From positions 16,766 to 80,765 of the forward strand of contig JAQUAF010000016.1 in NCBI GenBank assembly GCA_028687435.1: a stretch of 64,000 nucleotides of DNA, in the 5' to 3' direction. A program made the position numbers and the translations under genes. This document shows, one piece after another, positions 60,243 through 64,000 of this stretch; positions within the stretch are counted from its first letter, which is position 1; each line of letters begins with the position of its first letter. Under the pieces are notes generated by a model. That model was not told where the DNA came from and did not search any database. It saw nothing but the letters and a program-made list of their open reading frames with translations. Source of the stretch: Verrucomicrobiia bacterium (GTDB taxonomy: Bacteria > Verrucomicrobiota > Verrucomicrobiia > JABWAM01).

Positions 60243-61781
60243 ATGGCTGAAGTTTCCCATTCAGGAGCAGGAGGTGAACGGGTGGTTTTATTGCTTTCAC
60301 CCGCCTCCCGCGCTTTCAATCATTACCGTCCGCCGTTGGCCTTGATGTGTCTTGCCGGTTTTCTCAAGAAGGAGGGGGTGTTTGCGCGGATTGTGGATAT
60401 TCCGTTCGAGAAACAGGTGAGGGATGGGGATTTTGAGAGCCGACGGTTGGATTATCAACGGGACATTGAGGAAAAAATTTTGAAACAGGTGAAGGATTCA
60501 CCGGCGGACATCATCGGCTTTTCTTGTTACAGCACGGAGGTGTTTGAGGTGGAAGCGCTGGCCGGAAAAATCCGGAAGCTGAAGCCCCATGCAACGCTGG
60601 TTGTGGGGGGGATTCATCCAACGCTTCAACCGGAGGATATGTTGGGAGAGGGATCCTGCTTTGATTTTGCCGTGGTGGGGGAAGGGGAATTGACGATGGT
60701 GGAGCTGGTTCGGGCCATCCGGGAGGGGAGGACGGACTATTCCTCGATCAATGGCGTTGCCTGGCGAAACCGGGTCGCGGGCAGGGTGGAGATCAATCCT
60801 CCGAGGCATTTGGCGGACGATTTGGATCGGATTACATCGCCGGATTTTGACGGTGTGGACATGCGTTATTACACCACGGCATCCCCCTATGCCATTCGTG
60901 GCGTTTTCAGCCGCAGCTTTTATGTGTCCTCGTCCCGCGGATGTCCCTCCTCCTGTTCGTTTTGCGTTTCCAAGACGTTGCGTCAACATTTTGGGACCGC
61001 GGGTTTCTTGCGTGTGCGTTCGCCGGAGTCCCTGTTTGAGGAGGTGCGTCTGCTTCGGCGGCGATATGGAATAGATTCATTTTATTTCATTGACGATCTC
61101 TTCACCATCAAAAAGAAACCAGTTCTGGAATTCTGCCAATTGCTGGCCCGACATGAACCGGCGATGATTTGGGGATGTTCCTCCCGTGTCAACACCGTGG
61201 ATGAGCAGATGTTGTCCGCCATGAAACGCGCCGGATGCGTGCAAATCGATTTCGGAGTGGAAAAAGGATCCGACCGCGCCCTAGCGACGCTGCAAAAAGG
61301 CATTACGGTTGCACAGATCAAGTCGGCGTTCAGCCAGTGTCATCGTCTGGGCATCCGGACATTTGCCAATTTTCTGATCAACACCCCTGGGGAAAAGGAG
61401 GAAGATTTAAATGATATTTTGCGATTGGCGGAGGAGATCCGTCCGCACATTGTTTCCATGAATATTTTCATGCCCTACCCGGGATGCGAAATATTCGACG
61501 GCGTGGCTTCACGGATACCGCGGGAGTTTTATCCCTTGATGACTTTTGGCGAAAAGGCGATTGTTGAAAAGCCGGAGGTTTTTTGTTTTTCGGAACACCG
61601 TGTGGATTTGACGGAATGGACGCGCGCCGCCATGCGCAAATACAATCGTTTTGGCGCCAACGGCAGGATTCTCATGGATCCGCGTTATCTCCGCAGTCTT
61701 GTCCGTTCCGGAAACAGGGTCGACTATGCCCGGCAAACGATGGATCTGACCAGAGAACTGATCAACCAGAAGTTTGGCTAA
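60243..61781 (+). CDS. B12-binding-type radical SAM protein
   Basis: 512 residues. N-terminal B12-binding-like domain with PPLALMCLAGFLKKEG, IIGFSCYST, VVGGIHPTLQPEDML and VVGEGELTMVEL. Radical SAM motif C-x3-C-x2-C in SRGCPSSCSFCVSK, followed by FYFIDDLFTIKKKPV, GVEKGSDRALATLQKGIT and FANFLINTPGEKEEDL. It shares its domain plan with the neighbouring 58668 protein, and the two are divergent. Start ATG 60243 is preferred over TTG 60210, which coincides with the -35 element. Confidence 0.9.
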   Translation: MAEVSHSGAGGERVVLLLSPASRAFNHYRPPLALMCLAGFLKKEGVFARIVDIPFEKQVRDGDFESRRLDYQRDIEEKILKQVKDSPADIIGFSCYSTEVFEVEALAGKIRKLKPHATLVVGGIHPTLQPEDMLGEGSCFDFAVVGEGELTMVELVRAIREGRTDYSSINGVAWRNRVAGRVEINPPRHLADDLDRITSPDFDGVDMRYYTTASPYAIRGVFSRSFYVSSSRGCPSSCSFCVSKTLRQHFGTAGFLRVRSPESLFEEVRLLRRRYGIDSFYFIDDLFTIKKKPVLEFCQLLARHEPAMIWGCSSRVNTVDEQMLSAMKRAGCVQIDFGVEKGSDRALATLQKGITVAQIKSAFSQCHRLGIRTFANFLINTPGEKEEDLNDILRLAEEIRPHIVSMNIFMPYPGCEIFDGVASRIPREFYPLMTFGEKAIVEKPEVFCFSEHRVDLTEWTRAAMRKYNRFGANGRILMDPRYLRSLVRSGNRVDYARQTMDLTRELINQKFG

Positions 61782-61877
61782 GAACGTTTTGGTGATGGAC
61801 AGGAAAGATGTTTTGCTGGTTAATATTACCTTTTTATTGGCATTTCGAGATTGCCATCAAAAGCCGGTAAAATTGAA

Positions 61878-63920
61878 ATGAAACGATGGATTATTCCCTT
61901 GCGAACAGCATTTTTGACCGGCTGCCTTCTGCCGATGGGGTTGTTAATTTTTGCCTTTTTCCTTCGAGTCATTGATCTCGATGGAACTTCCATTACTTAT
62001 GATGAATTGGAGTCAAAACATTCAGGAGAATGGCGCAATTTGGTTGAACAACTGGATTTCACTTCCGAGAAGTGGGCTTTCAGCCAAAATCATGGTGTTT
62101 GTTTTTCACGCTGGCTGTTCGGAGTGTTGCCGGAATTTCTTTGGAAGGAAAATTCCGCCGATCCCTATGCCTTGTCGGGCGCCCGTCTTATTGCAGCTTG
62201 GCTGGCGGCCGCGCATGTGGTTTTGATTTATTTTTTGGGACGCGAGACGGGAGGGGTCAGAGTGGGATTTGTGGCAGCATTTATTTACAGCCTTTTTCCA
62301 GCGGTGCTGGGACATGACCGAATTTCAGGGCATGATCTCCCCCCCCGATTAACCCTTACGATTTCCTTGCTATATGCGATTCGTTACCATAAGACCCGTT
62401 CCTGGCGTCCATTGTTAATTTCGGCGGCATGGACTGGGGCGACCCTCACCGGTTATTTTAGGATAGGCATTCAAAGCATGATGATTATCGGCGCATGGAT
62501 GTCTTGGTTGGTTTGGATTTGGCGCCGAGAAAACTGTAAGATTCATTTGGCCAAGGTGTTCATTTATCAAGCGGCAGCCTTGTTGACAGGATACATTCTC
62601 TTCCTTCTGACTTGGCCTTATGCCTGGACACGACCAACAGAGGCGTTTCACAAAGTTTTTGGCGTGGCCGCTGGATCGGCATTCTCCTTTGGAGGCGCGT
62701 TCCTGGAATGGTTTTTTGGAAGCATCCAGCCCACCCCTGTTTATTACTATTTTGCCGTTTTCTTGTTTGTCACGCCTGTTCTCTGCCTGCTTTTAATGCT
62801 GGCGGGCGTGGCGGGTTCATGGAGAAAAATTTTGCGGGGAAACCCTGAATCGCTGATTCTTTTATCCGTCTTGGTGACGTTGATTTCCGCGACTCTCTTT
62901 GTCCGACAGACGCTCCATCATTATATTGTCATGGCCTTTGCCGGAGTTTGCGTATTGGCTGGGTTGGGATATCGGTGGATTTTCAATCGATTGGGATCCC
63001 GCTTTCCCCGAAGAAAAAACCTATTGGGCTGGATGGGGATTCTGATGTTGGCAAGCCTTCTGTGGAATACCTGGAGGATGCATCCCTATCACCTGGAATT
63101 TTTCAACTTGTTGGGAGGCGGAATAAAAGGTGTGTCCAAAAACCACACGTTCATGACCGGTTGGTACGGCGAAGCCATCAATCCGTTGTTTGAATTTGTA
63201 AACAAGAATGCCGGCCGCAACGCCACTGTAATCTGCCGTTTGGGACCATGGCCGGGCATGGAGGATCTAAAAAGAAATTTACGAAAGGATATTGGCTTGC
63301 AGGGATACACGCACCTTGACCCCTTGGGACCGGGCTATATTTTACTCACGGGTTTTGAAACCTGCAGCCGTTATTATCGCTATTGTCCGGATCCCCGTTT
63401 TTATGAAAAAATTTACGACCTGACGGTTGATGGCGGATCGTTAGGGGAAGTTTGGGGCAGGCTTCCGGCCATCAAGTCCGCAAGGTTGCTTTATCAGGAC
63501 GATTTTTCAACGTTTCAGTGCAAACAACTGATCGTTAACGCCCAGAACTGCGAACTTAACATTCATAGCGGCGGAAAGTTTTTTTCACCAAAATCCGGCG
63601 TGTGGGCGATGGTTGTTTTTCGTCTGCCATCGGTTTTTCTTCAGGATTCCCAGCGTGTTGCCATGGAGGTGGATTATCGTTTGTTGCGCGGCGAGTTGAA
63701 AGTTTTTGCCAGCACCAATCCTTCCAAACTGGCGGCGGTGGGCGCGGCCGGGCATAATGCCGGAACACTCCGGACAAATGAGGTGGTCCGACCGCCTAAA
63801 ACGGATGTTTATGTGGCGTTGGCATGGAAGACCGACGCCGTCTGGGATGGTTTGCACTCCTCATTTTGGGATTACGACTGGCTGGACGCCTTTCGCGTGT
63901 TTCACGCCATGCGTTTTTGA
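61878..63920 (+). CDS. GT39-like polytopic glycosyltransferase
   Basis: 680 residues. After the first membrane segment the loop has DLDGTSITYDELESK, holding the acidic residues expected of ArnT/PMT-type enzymes. Then follow about ten hydrophobic segments to residue 410 (SGARLIAAWLAAAHVVLIYF; RVGFVAAFIYSLFPAVLGHD) and a soluble C-terminal domain of about 260 residues. These enzymes use polyprenyl-phosphate sugars on the periplasmic side. ATG 61878 is preferred; TTG 61851 in frame is possible. It is likely to add sugars to lipid A, protein or polysaccharide. After it nothing gene-like remains up to the window end. Confidence 0.8.
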   Translation: MKRWIIPLRTAFLTGCLLPMGLLIFAFFLRVIDLDGTSITYDELESKHSGEWRNLVEQLDFTSEKWAFSQNHGVCFSRWLFGVLPEFLWKENSADPYALSGARLIAAWLAAAHVVLIYFLGRETGGVRVGFVAAFIYSLFPAVLGHDRISGHDLPPRLTLTISLLYAIRYHKTRSWRPLLISAAWTGATLTGYFRIGIQSMMIIGAWMSWLVWIWRRENCKIHLAKVFIYQAAALLTGYILFLLTWPYAWTRPTEAFHKVFGVAAGSAFSFGGAFLEWFFGSIQPTPVYYYFAVFLFVTPVLCLLLMLAGVAGSWRKILRGNPESLILLSVLVTLISATLFVRQTLHHYIVMAFAGVCVLAGLGYRWIFNRLGSRFPRRKNLLGWMGILMLASLLWNTWRMHPYHLEFFNLLGGGIKGVSKNHTFMTGWYGEAINPLFEFVNKNAGRNATVICRLGPWPGMEDLKRNLRKDIGLQGYTHLDPLGPGYILLTGFETCSRYYRYCPDPRFYEKIYDLTVDGGSLGEVWGRLPAIKSARLLYQDDFSTFQCKQLIVNAQNCELNIHSGGKFFSPKSGVWAMVVFRLPSVFLQDSQRVAMEVDYRLLRGELKVFASTNPSKLAAVGAAGHNAGTLRTNEVVRPPKTDVYVALAWKTDAVWDGLHSSFWDYDWLDAFRVFHAMRF

Positions 63921-64000
63921 TTGTGTCGCAACATGAGAGATAAAAAACATTGGATTTTTTAGACGGCAATATTTTTCAAATTCATTGGTTCCCTAAAACA

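Overview
Organism (inference). The window looks like a Gram-negative bacterium of the PVC group, most likely Verrucomicrobiota. The evidence is a type IV pseudopilin with a GFTLVE cleavage site and a C-terminal ADGHVE motif, a PilC/GspF platform protein, a squalene-hopene cyclase, an outer-membrane beta-barrel ending in Phe, and a rich set of cell-surface glycan genes. A partial HdrA at the left edge suggests at least some anaerobic redox metabolism. I saw no rRNA gene, tRNA gene, CRISPR array or replication origin.

Layout. 1-4 kb: partial hdrA (-), a pilC/gspF-like gene, a TIM-barrel sugar isomerase/epimerase and a lytic transglycosylase (+). 4-9.3 kb: the gyrB-gyrA operon (-) with a clear sigma70-type promoter. 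9.6-13 kb: a small Cys-containing protein, a receiver/histidine kinase hybrid, and a flagellin-like/FliS-like pair (-). 13-18.9 kb: a polytopic membrane protein, a beta-barrel protein, an AlkD-type DNA glycosylase, a pseudopilin and an HpaI-family aldolase. 18.9-20.8 kb: a MITE-like element and short dispersed repeats around an AraC regulator. 20.8-25 kb: a sialidase-fold protein and a LamG/GH123-like secreted protein. 25-27.8 kb: a tetR-shc operon with a candidate operator. 28-30.1 kb: two small ORFs, a glycerophosphodiesterase and a toxin-antitoxin pair.

30.2-39 kb is the most unusual block. A MoxR-type AAA ATPase and a 56-residue protein (-) diverge from a compact run of VirB2-, VirB3- and VirB4-like genes followed by two secreted proteins of unknown function and a lipoprotein (+). 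Both sides are preceded by the same ~36-bp element in mirror orientation. I saw no relaxase, VirD4, VirB8, VirB9 or VirB10 here, so this is either a minimal or a repurposed type IV secretion-related apparatus.

39.4-63.9 kb is a long cell-surface polysaccharide region. It has two separate O-acylation modules (SGNH-like protein + MBOAT + a 38/39-residue single-TM microprotein ending in F-x-Y-x-x-F), a nucleotidyltransferase, a GHMP sugar kinase, two SDR epimerases, a Wzx-like flippase, hexapeptide acetyltransferases, a SAM methyltransferase, GT-C-like membrane proteins, a WbpB/D/E-like set for a 3-acetamido sugar, two B12-binding-type radical SAM enzymes and a second toxin-antitoxin pair.

Expression signals. 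At nine genes a -35/-10 pair sits so that transcription would begin at, or within a few bases of, the start codon. Only a few genes show a good Shine-Dalgarno sequence. Leaderless initiation therefore looks common here; this is inferred from sequence alone.
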